A DNA stretch of 38,992 nucleotides from Pyropia haitanensis. Taxonomy: Eukaryota; Rhodophyta; Bangiophyceae; Bangiales; Bangiaceae. How positions within the stretch are numbered: position 1 is the first letter of the stretch; each line of letters opens with the position of its first letter. The position numbers and the translations under genes were made by a program. The notes beneath the pieces are model-generated. The model saw nothing but the letters and a program-made list of their open reading frames with translations, had not been told where the DNA came from and made no database searches. Below are positions 29,894-38,992 of the stretch, piece after piece. The stretch spans positions 1-38,992 of the forward strand of contig SDUX01000058.1 in the NCBI GenBank assembly GCA_008729055.1. Direction: 5' to 3'.

Positions 29894-32800
29894 GGCGACG
29901 CCCGTCGCTTGCGTGGGGCGCCGCCGCGGGCCCGGCCGGCGCGATCCCGGCGGGCGACGCGGCCGACTCGGTCGGCGCATCGCCCGGCGGACCGGCGGCA
30001 GCGGGCGCGGTGGGCGCGACGGCGGCAGGCGCAGAGGCGCCCGCAGGGGGTTGGCCAGGCGCGCCAGCGGGGGCAGCAGTATCGGCGGGGGCAGCCGCAG
30101 GGGGCGGGGCGGCCGCGGCAGACGTGGCCGCCCCGGCCGGCGGGACGACCGTCGAGGTCGTCCCGGCAGCCGGGGTGACCGCCATCGCCGCGGCGGCCGC
30201 GCCAGCAGCGGCCGCCTCCGCCGGCCGCGGGGTTGTGCCGACGGGCCGCGGGCCCGCCGTCGCACCGACGGGCACAGCGACCACGGGTGGGGCGGCCGGC
30301 GGGGGCGCCGCGGTGGCAGGCCGCTCGGCAGGCGGTGCCGGCGTCGCCGGCGCCAGCGCGGACGGCACGCGCGCGCCAGCGGGCGGCGACGCCGGCCGGG
30401 GGCGCGCGGGGACGCGAGGAGGGGCGGCCGCCGTCGCCAGTGCCGCCGCCGCCTCGGTCCGCCGGCGCTTACGCGCCGGCAGCCGGGCGTCGGGGTCGCC
30501 GTCGGCTGCCCCCGCGGCGGGGCGCGGCAGCGTGGCCGGCAGGCGGGGGCCCGGCAGCGGCGTCAGCGCCGCCGCCAGCGTGGTGGCGGCGAGCGCCAGC
30601 GGGATCGGTGTGGCGGGCGGGGGAAGCGGCGCCGGCGCGGCGGCAGCCGCAGCCGCCGCCGCTGCCGCCGGCACACCCGCCCCGGCAGGCCCAGGCCGCC
30701 CGGCGGACGCGGCGGGGACGACCCCCTCCATGGCGTCGGCAGACACCGTGGCGGGGGGCGCAGCCGCGACCGCCGCGGCGGCAGCGGCGGGGGGGGGGGC
30801 GGGGGCGGGCGCAGAGGCGGGGCGACCCGCCAGGGGGACGCTGGCCGCGTTGGCACCGCCCGCCCCCTCGACGCCCTCCATCGGGGAGGGCGTCGCCGCC
30901 GCGCCCGCCGGCCGGACCGTGGCGGCGGGCGCAGCCGCGGCAGCGCCGTGGCCAGCACGGCGGCGCCGCGACCGCGAGCGGCGGCGGCCGCCGGTCACCC
31001 CGGCGGCGGCCGCGTCGGCAGGGGTGCCGGCCGCGGTCGCGCGGGCGGCAGCCGCAGGGGTGGCCCCCGCCGCGGCGCCGTCGGTAGCAGCAGCGGCCGG
31101 CGCCGGGCCGGCAGCCGGCGCGCCGCCGGCCGCGACCTCGGCAGGGGCTGCGGTCACGGCGGCGGGCGGGGCCGCCGCGGGCGCGGTTGCCCCCCCGGCG
31201 GCGTGCGTCGCCAGCGCGCCCTCGATGTGGGCGCGCAGCGACGCACGCAGGTGGGGGGGCATGGCCGGCCTCACCGCCAGCTGCTCGAGCTTGGCGGTGA
31301 GGCGGCGGCGGCAAAAGTCCGCCGCCACGCCCGACGCGTCGGCGCCCGTCAGGCCCGCCCGGCGGCGCGACCCGAGGAGCTTGGCACTCCACGGGTCGGC
31401 GCCGGGCAGCAGGCGCAGCACCGACGCGGCGGGGCCGGCGCACACCGCGGCGCGAAACGCGGCCGCCGCGGTGGCCACGACGGTCACCGCGGCGGTGGCG
31501 CCAAAGCGGTCGACGTCCGCCACGTGGCGGACGTCGACCCCGGTGAGGTCGGCCACCGCCGCGCGGAGGCGGTGGGCGCGGGCGTCGCGGGACACCCCCG
31601 AGACATAAATTGTCTCGAGGGGTACCGCGAGCGCCGGCCGCGGCCGGCTGCGGGTGAGTTCCGCAGCGGCCGCAGCCGCGCGCGCGGCGGGATCGGCGAG
31701 GGGGGGGGGCTGGACAGCGCCCGCCCCCCCCCCCCCCCCCACAGCCCCGACCGCGCCGCCACCCCGCCCACCACCGTCGCCACCCGCACGCCGCCCGCCG
31801 ACACCCGCCCGACGCGCACCCCCGACCACCTGCCAGCCCGCACCTCCGTCACCCCCGGCACGCGCACCCCCCCCAGCACTCGCCCCCACAGCGTCCACTC
31901 CCGCCCCCCCCCCCCCGCACGCGCACCCGCCGCCAGGGAAGCCCCGTCCGGGCCGCCAGGAAGAAAGCCTTGCGGTTCCGCTGCCGCTCCCTCAGGGCTG
32001 CCAGCGCGGGGGGGGGAGGGGGGTGACGCGGGGCGGGTGGCTTTGGGGACGGCGGCCGGAGCCGCATTAGCGTCCCGCACGGGGGCGGCGGCAGAGCCGC
32101 CACCCCCGCGCAAACGGGCGCCGCGCTGCACGACCCCCGCCCAGGTGGTGCCCCCCCCCCCTGAGGGGGGAGGACAAGAACCCCCAGGCGGGGCGGCGCC
32201 GGCAGGCCCGCGAGCCCCGTCTACCCCCCCCCCCCCCACCCCACGCCCGCCCTGGCCTTGAGGATGTACCGGTAGAGCCCGCTGCCCGCCGTCAGCCGCT
32301 GCCGCGTCCGCACCACCACCCGAATCAGCCCCCCCCCCGACGGCCGGCGCCGCGACGCCCAGCACAGCCACCGCACCCGCCGCACCCGCCACGCCGCGGC
32401 CGCCCACAGCACCGCCGGCGGACGCAGCACGACCGCCAACCGCCGCCCGGGCGCCCCCGACGCGGGAGGACGCCGCCACCGCCGCACAGGCGGAAAGGAG
32501 GGCGGACGCGCCCGGCCGCCCAGCGCCTCCCGCCGCCGCAGCGGCGGGTGCCGCCGCCCCCGCGGGCGGTGGCCCCGTGCACCCCGTAGAGGGGGGCGGC
32601 GCCGACCCAGCCGCACCGCCAGCTTCGGCTAAGCACCCCCTGGGGGGCCCCAGGGGGCTGCCAAGGTCATAGCGCCCGCCCCCCTCGCGGGGGGAAGCGC
32701 CGTCACGTAAACAGCTCGCAGCAGCGCGCGCAAAGGGCGAAAAGTCGGGTGCCGACAGTGAGGAAACCCCCAACGTCGACACCTGATTGGCCCAAATCAT

Positions 32801-32929
32801 CTCGAAAACCGCTGTCAATAGCTCGGACCGGCGCCGAAAATTCGTTTTCGACGCCGCCCCGACCGCGACGTCGACGATCGCGTCGACGCCGCGCGCTACA
32901 GACACAACAACCGCCCGATCCGCCGCCAT
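29886..32929 (-). CDS. ORF1 of unit 2: Ala/Gly/Pro-rich protein with an RRM-like segment
   Basis: First protein of the element, presumably an RNA-binding chaperone as for other non-LTR ORF1 proteins (inference). The first good ATG at 32929 gives MAADRAVVVSVARGVDAIVD, then KTNFRRRSELLTAVFEMIWA, followed by a long Ala/Gly/Pro linker. A later part has LIRVVVRTRQRLTAGSGLYR, and LRERQRNRKAFFLAARTGLP near 31990. Around 31620-31450, ETIYVSGVSRDARAHRLRAA, GVDVRHVADVDRFG and TAAAAFRAAV resemble an RRM-like fold (strand-helix-strand with an aromatic). The C-terminal 400 residues are Ala/Pro/Thr-rich with one basic cluster, KRRRTE. C homopolymers (31727-31740, 31906-31917, 32225-32237) shift frames, so the full length (up to ~1000 residues) is not one clean frame. 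It ends at TGA 29888-29886, overlapping the ORF2 ATG. Confidence 0.6.
32636..32657. repeat. Perfect 10-bp hairpin in the 5' part of unit 2
   Basis: Same CCCCCTGGGG/CCCCAGGGGG palindrome as in unit 1, with the six-C/six-G hairpin at 32679-32694 beside it. Confidence 0.75.
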
Positions 32930-33027
32930 CCCGCCTCCCGAGACCAAACAAAAGCGATGGGGGGGTGCACCCCACCCCCCCCCCACCCCCCTGCAGCGAA
33001 AAAACAGCCCACCACCGCGCAAAACGA

Positions 33028-33101
33028 TGATGACGGCGAGATTCGAACTCGCGCCCCGAAAGACCAGTGCCTTAAACTGGCGCCTTGGATCGCTTTAGCT
33101 A
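33028..33101 (-). tRNA. tRNA-Leu(AAG)-like 3' part at the unit 2/unit 3 junction
   Basis: Same structure as the other two, with one change in the variable arm (GGGGC instead of GAGGC). The 5' acceptor strand is again not complementary to CGTCATC. The flank towards unit 2 is identical to the unit 1/unit 2 junction (TCGTTTTGCGC). Confidence 0.75.
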
Positions 33102-33137
33102 AGAGACGGCAAGTCCCACGACCTACTCCCTCGGGGA

Positions 33138-33171
33138 TGGAGAGGGGGTAACCCCCCCCCCCCCCACTCCA
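33138..33171 (-). other. 3'UTR hairpin of unit 3
   Basis: TGGAG + G run against C run + CTCCA directly after the ORF2 TAG. It has the longest G run of the three units. Confidence 0.6.
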
Positions 33172-36100
33172 CTACTCACCGATTCGGGCCAAGCCCGCAG
33201 TCAATCCCACACCATTCAAAGTAGCCCGCCCCCCCACCGGCGCGCTCCCACAGCCAAAGCAACGGGCGTAGCCATTGGCCACGCCCCACGCGTGCGACCG
33301 CCAGATGGCGACCGACACGTCACGCATCAGGCGCCCGCGCACCGCCGCCAAGTGCGGACCGCCAAGGGCGTCCCGCACCCAGCGGTCGGTGGCGGGGCCG
33401 ACGCGGCCGTACGCCTCCCACACCAGTGGGGCGAACGCGTGCGGCGGCGTGGCGGGCGGAAGCGCGGGAGTGTACTTGGCCACCTTGGCCGCCTCCCGCG
33501 CCGCGCCCGCCACCACCCGCAGCGGGGCGTCGGCCACCCGCGCGGTGACCTCCCGCGCCAGGGGGGACGCCACCGAGACGTCCCCCCACGTCACCCGCCC
33601 GCTGGCGCGGTGGCGGGCGCGGAGGTCGGGGCGCAGCCCGCCGCCCGTCCCGTCCAGCGCGCGCTCCACCACCACGTCCGCCCACGCGTCCGCGCGCTCC
33701 AGCGCCGCGGCCACCAGCCCCACAATCCGGTGGTGGAGCGCGGTGGCGCGCGGCGCCTGCAGCGGGCACCCAACCACAAAGTGGTGGCCCGCCGCGTCCA
33801 CGTCGCCGCCGCAGCGACAGCGCGGCGGCGGCGGCGTCGAGCGGGGAGGGGCGCCCAACCACAGGCGCACCGCGACGCGCATGGCGGCGCCAGGTATGGC
33901 GGCGCCGCCCACCCCCTCCGTCGGCAGGGCGGCCAGCCACAGCGCCGCGCGGTGGCCTTGGCACGCGGCGAGGCCCGCCCGCCCCCACTGCGGTAGCTCG
34001 CGGTAGAGGCGGGCACGCCTCGCCGCGTGCGCGGCACACGACAGCTCGCGCTGCGTGACCGCCTCCTCCCCCTCCAGCAGCCGCCGCCAGGACGGCGGCG
34101 GCGAGTGCGGCCCCGCGTGGTGTGGGGCGTCAGCCCGACGTGAGCAGGTCACGTCGGGGCCGCACTCGGGGAAGGAGAGGGGGGGCGACAGAGAGTGGGG
34201 GGGGGGAGGTCGCCGGCGGCGCCGCCCGCGCGGCCAGCCGCGGCCCGGTGAGGCGGTCGGCCCGCCTCGCGCGGCGGGGCCGCCCAGAGCAGCCCCGTGT
34301 CGGGTGCCGCGGCGTGCGCCGCGACCGCCGCGTGCAGCTCCAGCAGGGAGCTGCACAGCGCGGCCACGCCCGCCGGCGGTGGAGGCGGCGGAGCGGCCGG
34401 GGCAGCCGGGGGCGAGGCCGCGTCGTCGGCCTCGTCCGGCGACGGCTCGACGCGGATGCGCCGGAGACGGCGCACCCCGGCCATGGCGTCCCCGGCCGGC
34501 GGCGGCAGTGCCGCCGGCGGGTCCACCGCCAGCGACGCCGGAACGCCGCCGGCCACACGCGGGGGGCCGCCCGCCGCCGGCGCGGCAGGCGTGTCGACCC
34601 TCGCGCGGGGGGTGCGGGGGCGGCCGGGTGGCGGCGCGCGCGGGCGGGAAGCCGGCGGCGGGGGGTCAAACAAATGCCGCCGCCGCGCAGCACCGCGGGG
34701 CGCAGGCGGCGGCCGGGACGGCACAGCCGCCGCTGGGGCGGCGCGTGCGGTCTTGGCGGCCATCCCCCGTGCGCGGTCGGGCACCGCCCGGCCGGCGGTG
34801 GGGAGCGCCGGCGGCAGCGGGCGCGTCGCTGCCACTGCGCCGGCGGCGGGCGCGGCGTCCGCGTCGTCCGCCGCCGGCAGCCGCAACAGACTGTCGCCGA
34901 GTGCGCGCAGGGCGGGCGAGTACGCCCGCCCCGCGCGCAGCGCGTCCACCCACGACGCCAGCGCGGCGGCCGGCGTCACGAGCGTGCGCCCGCCGATCCC
35001 CAGCCCCCCCATGGCGGGAGGGAGCGCCGCGCGCGCCGCAATGGCGTCGCGCGTGGCGGGCGTGTCGACCGCGTCGGTCAGCAGGCCCAACAGGGCCTGC
35101 TTCGCGTCGCGGTCGACGGCGCCCGCCAGCCGTGCGCCCCACACCAGTGGTAGCGCCCGCAGCCAGTAGTTGGGGCGGGGGCCGGCACACAGGCGCAGCA
35201 GCAGCAGCTGCGCCTGCAGCGCCGAGGCGGGCAGCGCCGCGATAGCGCGGCACAGCCCCGCCTGCTCCGCCGCCAGCCGGTCCACGCCCGCAGCGACAAA
35301 CGCGTCCGCCCCGAGGGGGACGGAGAACTGCGTGGTCCCCCCCACCGCCCATTGCGCCGGCCAGCCGGCCGGCGCCGGCGCGCCGGCCGGCGACCAGCCG
35401 ACGCTCTTGGCCGGCGCCAGCTCGGCGTCGACGGCCGCCCCGACGGACGCGGCGGCGCCGACGAGGCGCTGCAGGTGAGCAGGGGGGCCGGCCGCGACCA
35501 CGTCGTCGTGGAAGGCGCGGATGAGCAGCGTCGGCTGGGCGGCGCGCAGCCGCTCCAGCACCAGCCACAGGCCCGCCGCGTGCAGCAGCGGGCCGAGAGG
35601 GTCGCCCTGCTGGGCGCCCCGCTCGGCCCGCAGCCACAAGCGCGCGGGCGGTGTGGCCAGTGCGAGGGCGGACGCAGCACCGCCAGCAGCCCATCCGTTA
35701 CCGCCACCACCGGCGGCCGCGTCGTCAGCCGCACCCGCGCGGCGGCCGCTGACGTCCTCTGCTGGCACGGCCCCGCCCCCGCCGTGGACGCGCGTGCCTG
35801 GCTCGGGCGGCGGGGGGGGTCCAGCCCCGTCCGCCGCCCAGCCGTATACGCACGGCCCCCCCCCGCCGTAGGCCCACGAGAGGTACGGGCCTACGAGGGG
35901 GAGGGCGCGGCACAGCACCGCGTCCGCCGCCGCGCGCGACACCAGGTTGAAGGCGTTGCGGTAGTCCAACTGGACCACCGCATGCCCGGGGTGTTGGGCA
36001 GTGTGGGCCTCCAGCTCGTGGAGCAAGCGCTCGCACGCGCTGGAGACCCCCACCCCCTGCTGCGTCGGCGCCAGCAGGCGCGCCGCCGCCCCGCGCACAG

Positions 36101-37818
36101 TGCGCGCCAGGGCGGCGGCGGCCAGCTTGCGGAGCACCTCCGGCATCCCGATGGGCCGGAGGCGGGGCAGACCGTCCTCCCCTGGCCCGCCAGGCTTGGC
36201 CAGCAGGAGGAGGTCTGCCCCCGCCAGCGCGTGCGTGGCGGCTCGGGGGACGCGCGCCACGGCGGCGTCCCCCGCCAACAGCAGCACCACCCCCACCAGC
36301 GAGTCCCTCCCCTCCTCCCCAGCGCCCACAGGTGCTCCGTCCGGAGACCGGACGGGCCGGGGGAGGAGCCGCGCGGCGCCGCCCGGATGGCGTCCACCGC
36401 GGCGGCACGGGTGACGGCGGTGGGCACGTCACCCGCCTCGCCAAACGCCGCCGCCCGCGACAGCTCGGCCGGGAAGGCCGCCTCGACAGAGGCCGCCGTC
36501 GCCAGGCCGGCCGTCGCGGGCGGGAAGAGCGTGCGCGCCTTTGCCCACACGGCGGGCGTCTGCGGCGCGGGCGGGTTGGCCGTCAGGGCGCGGGCAGCCG
36601 CGCCCAGACGACCGGCGCGCACAAGCCGCAGCGCCCGCCGCTGGGCGGCCGTCGTCTCGCCGCTCGTGGCCGTCCGTGCCGGCCGGCCGCCGTCGCGGCG
36701 GACGGGCGCACGTCGCCCGCCGGGGCGCCACACTCCCGCGTCGCGGTCGGCGAGGGCGGCGGCAAAGTCGCCGCCCAGCACCGCCGCCGCGCGCGCCGCG
36801 TGCGACAGGGCGGGCGCCGATTCGCCATCGGGCGCGGCGGTGGCCGGCGCGTGCAGCAGCAGCGACGGCAGCAGCAGCAGCCACAGCCACGCCGCCTGCC
36901 GCGCCGGCTCCCGCCGCGCCCAGTCGAGCGCCTCGGCGGCCAGTGCCCGCCACGGCGCCAGCAGTGCGGACGGCACGTGCGGCACCGTGCGGGCGCCGGA
37001 CGCCGTCAGCGGCGCCCACGACGCGCCAGGCGGGGCGGCGCGCAGCAGGAACGCGTCGCGCGCGCGCGCCCAGGCGGCGTGGTCGACAGTGAAGAGGTCG
37101 GCTCGCCTGGGCGCGCGCACGTCCGCCCCCCGCGCTCTCGCCGCCCTCGTCGCCGCGGCCACCGCCGCGGCCACCGCAGCCGTCGTCGCCCCCGCCGCGT
37201 CCCCGCCAGCCGCACGCGCGCTGCCGCCAGCGCTGGCCGCCGTCGGGGCGGCCGCCCGCGCGCGGCGCAGGGCCGGGTTCAGCCGGCACTTTGGCTCGTG
37301 AGAGCGCAGTGCCGACTGCCCCGTCTGGCCCCGCGCCGCGCGGAATGGGCGGTCGCACCAGCGGCAGCCCGCCAGCTGCAGGGCTGCCGCCACCGCCGCG
37401 GGCACCTCTGCCAGCACGTGCGCTGTGCGGAGGTGCACCAGCGACCGCTGGTCGGTCAGCGGCGCCGTCAGCACCACCGTGCATCGCGCGGCAGGGCATC
37501 TGCCGGGCGCCGTGACGGTGGCGCAGTCGGCGCCGCCGCCGTCCGCCGCGGTCGCCGGCGCGGCGGTGCGCGCGCTGTCGGCGTCGCCGCGGCCGTCCCC
37601 GTCGCGGGCGCCGCTACGGGCGCCCGCCACCGCCGCCACCCGACCACCGGATGCGGTGGCGGCGGGTGCCCTCAGGTCGGCTCGGGGCACGCTCGGACGC
37701 GCGCCGCCCCCCCCCCCGCGGGAAAGGGGGGCGCAGCGTCCGCTGCCGCCGCGGCGCGTGCCGGCTCAGACGCCGACGCACGCTGCCCTGCGGCGGCAGA
37801 GCGACGGGCGTCACTCAT
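33172..37818 (-). pseudogene. ORF2 of unit 3, two frame breaks
   Basis: Equivalent to ORF2 of unit 2, with the ATG at 37818-37816 overlapping the ORF1 TGA (37813-37811). Zinc fingers and the RT N-part are open down to about 36320, where one C is missing on the plus strand (CTCCCCAGCG versus CTCCCCCAGCG), just after GPSGLRTEHLWALG. Motifs A to C (QLDYRNAFN, GAQQGDPLGPLL, AFHDD) follow in another frame to about 34240. There one base is missing in GCCGCGGCCC (unit 2: GCCGTCGGCCC), putting the CCHC finger and endonuclease in a third frame. Confidence 0.8.
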
Positions 37819-38992
37819 GGCGACGCCCGTCGCTTGCGTGGGGCGCCGCCGCGGGCCCGGCCGGCGCGATCCCGGCGGGCGACGCGGCCGACTCGGTCGG
37901 CGCATCGCCCGGCGGACCGGCGGCAGCGGGCGCGGTGGGCGCGACGGCGGCAGGCGCAGAGGCGCCCGCAGGGGGTTGGCCAGGCGCGCCAGCGGGGGCA
38001 GCAGTATCGGCGGGGGCAGCCGCAGGGGGCGGGGCGGCCGCGGCAGACGTGGCCGCCCCGGCCGGCGGGACGACCGTCGAGGTCGTCCCGGCAGCCGGGG
38101 GTGACCGCCATCGCCGCGGCGGCCGCGCCAGCAGCGGCCGCCTCCGCCGGCCGCGGGGTTGTGCCGACGGGCGCGGGCCCGCCGTCGCACCGACGGGCAC
38201 AGCGACCACGGGTGGGGCGGCCGGCGGGGGGCGCCGCGGTGGCAGGCCGCTCGGCAGGCGGTGCCGGCGTCGCCGGCGCCAGCGCGGACGGCACGCGCGC
38301 GCCAGCGGGCGGCGACGCCGGCCGGGGGCGCGCGGGGACGCGAGGAGGGGCGGCCGCCGTCGCCAGTGCCGCCGCCGCCTCGGTCCGCCGGCGCTTACGC
38401 GCCGGCAGCCGGGCGTCGGGGTCGCCGTCGGCTGCCCCCGCGCGGGGGCGCGGCAGCGTGGCCGGCAGGCGGGGCCCGGCAGCGGCGTCAGCGCCGCCGC
38501 CAGCTGGTGGCGGCGAGCGCCAGCGGGATCGGTGTGGCGGGCGGGGGAAGCGGCGCCGGCGCGGCGGCAGCCGCAGCCGCCGCCGCTGCGCCGGCACACC
38601 CGCCCCGGCAGGCCCAGGCCGCCCGGCGGACGCGGCGGGGACGACCCCCTCCATTGGCGTCGGCAGACACCGTGGCGGGGGCGCAGCCGCGACCGCCGCG
38701 GCGGCAGCGGCGGGGGGGGGGGCGGGGGCGGGCGCAGAGGCGGGGCGACCCGCCAGGGGGACGCTGGCCGCGTTGGCACCGCCGCCCCCTCGACGCCCTC
38801 CATCGGGGAGGGCGTCGCCGCCGCGCCCGCCGGCCGGACCCGTGGCGGCGGGCGCAGCCGCGGCAGCGCCGTGGCCAGCACGGCGGCGCCGCGACCGCGA
38901 GCGGCGGCGGCCGCCGGTCACCCCGGCGGCGGCCGCGTCGGCAGGGGTGCCGGCCGCGGTCGCGCGGGCGGCAGCCGCAGGGGTGGCCCCCC
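37811..38992 (-). CDS. ORF1 of unit 3, C-terminal part, truncated by the window edge
   Basis: The C-terminal Ala/Pro/Thr-rich part of ORF1 up to the TGA overlapping ORF2. Clean relative to units 1 and 2 only up to about 38095. Beyond that, single-base gains and losses scramble the frame, for example an extra G near 38100, a missing C near 38171 and an extra T near 38655. I attribute these to the sequence end rather than to decay. Confidence 0.55.

Larger units (their letters stand above)
25101..33026 (-). mobile_element. Retroelement unit 2: most complete RLE-type non-LTR retrotransposon copy
   Basis: A 7926-bp unit from the tRNA 3' end at 25101 to just before the tRNA of unit 3. On the minus strand it has about 100 nt of 5' leader, ORF1 (32929-29886), ORF2 (29893-25245), a 3'UTR hairpin and the tRNA-Leu part. 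The combination of N-terminal zinc fingers, RT, CCHC finger and a PD-(D/E)XK endonuclease with no N-terminal AP endonuclease is that of the site-specific R2/NeSL/CRE group of non-LTR elements (established). It is nearly identical to unit 3, so the two are recent relatives. Confidence 0.88.
33027..38992 (-). mobile_element. Retroelement unit 3, cut by the window edge
   Basis: Third unit in the same orientation. It begins at the tRNA 3' end and keeps the 3'UTR, ORF2 and about 1.2 kb of ORF1 before the window ends. It is closer to unit 2 than to unit 1: it shares the insert sequence near 35680-35710 and the GGCCACCGCGGCCACCG codons that unit 1 lacks. ORF2 has two one-base frame breaks, and the last ~0.9 kb carries many indels. 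Confidence 0.85.

Noticed and set aside
26268..32261. A ~2000-codon open frame on the plus strand across unit 2
   Set aside because: It is antisense to ORF1 and ORF2, has Arg/Gly/Gln-rich composition with no motifs, and arises because stops are rare in very GC-rich DNA. The minus strand carries the RT and endonuclease motifs.
33027..33130. HDV-like ribozyme at the 5' leader of each unit
   Set aside because: I looked for the nested double-pseudoknot pattern in the first ~100 nt after the tRNA part and could not build it by eye. Left as a test, not a call.
16315..38992. The array as a pure assembly duplication
   Set aside because: Units differ by substitutions, homopolymer lengths, distinct one-base losses and the LTR insertion, so at least three real copies exist. 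Copy number may still be wrong.
1..38992. CRISPR arrays, bacterial operons, rRNA genes
   Set aside because: No regularly spaced short repeats, no rRNA landmarks. Gene structure with introns and repeats is eukaryotic.

Overview
This window is a very GC-rich piece of a eukaryotic nuclear genome, most likely from a photosynthetic lineage. I infer a bangiophyte red alga of the Porphyra/Pyropia kind. Supporting signs are few, short spliceosomal introns (repeated GTACGTTTT donors), a carotenoid cleavage oxygenase with a plastid-type leader, a nuclear bL19 with a basic mitochondrial-type leader, and long CGG and poly-C tracts. The taxonomic call is inference, not proof.

Left part (1-16.3 kb), ordinary genes in GC-rich intergenic DNA. 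In order: the tail of a low-complexity protein entering from the left edge (+); a bL19 ribosomal protein, probably mitochondrial (-); one isolated exon with an OTU-protease-like signature (-); an unrecognised two-exon gene (+); an Xaa-Pro aminopeptidase of family M24B (+) whose frame is broken about fifteen times; a membrane RING-H2 E3 ubiquitin ligase in three exons (-); and an intact single-exon carotenoid cleavage oxygenase with all four histidine ligands (+). Single-base frame breaks are common in several of these genes, so sequence quality must be weighed before calling pseudogenes.

Right part (16.3 kb to the end), a head-to-tail tandem array of a non-LTR retrotransposon on the minus strand. 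There are two full units (8786 and 7926 bp) and a third cut by the window edge. Each unit has ORF1 (a long Ala/Gly/Pro-rich protein with an RRM-like segment) and ORF2 (two N-terminal zinc fingers, reverse transcriptase, CCHC finger, PD-(D/E)XK restriction-like endonuclease). Each ends in a short 3'UTR hairpin followed directly by the 3' part of a tRNA-Leu(AAG). The tRNA 3' end is exactly where units stop matching, so the tRNA sits at every unit junction. This suggests an R2-like element that targets, or carries, tRNA-Leu sequence and stacks on itself.

ORF1 and ORF2 overlap as ATGAGTGA. ORF2 can only be read from that ATG if the ribosome or the sequence shifts by -1 in a G11 tract present in all three units. 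Unit 1 also carries an 863-bp solo LTR (TG...CA ends, 5-bp target duplication CGCCA) inside ORF2. It removes the zinc fingers from the reverse-transcriptase frame but supplies a TATA motif and, at the junction, an in-frame ATG. Only unit 2 keeps the reverse transcriptase and endonuclease in one open frame. The last ~0.9 kb has a burst of indels relative to the other units, typical of a low-quality contig end.
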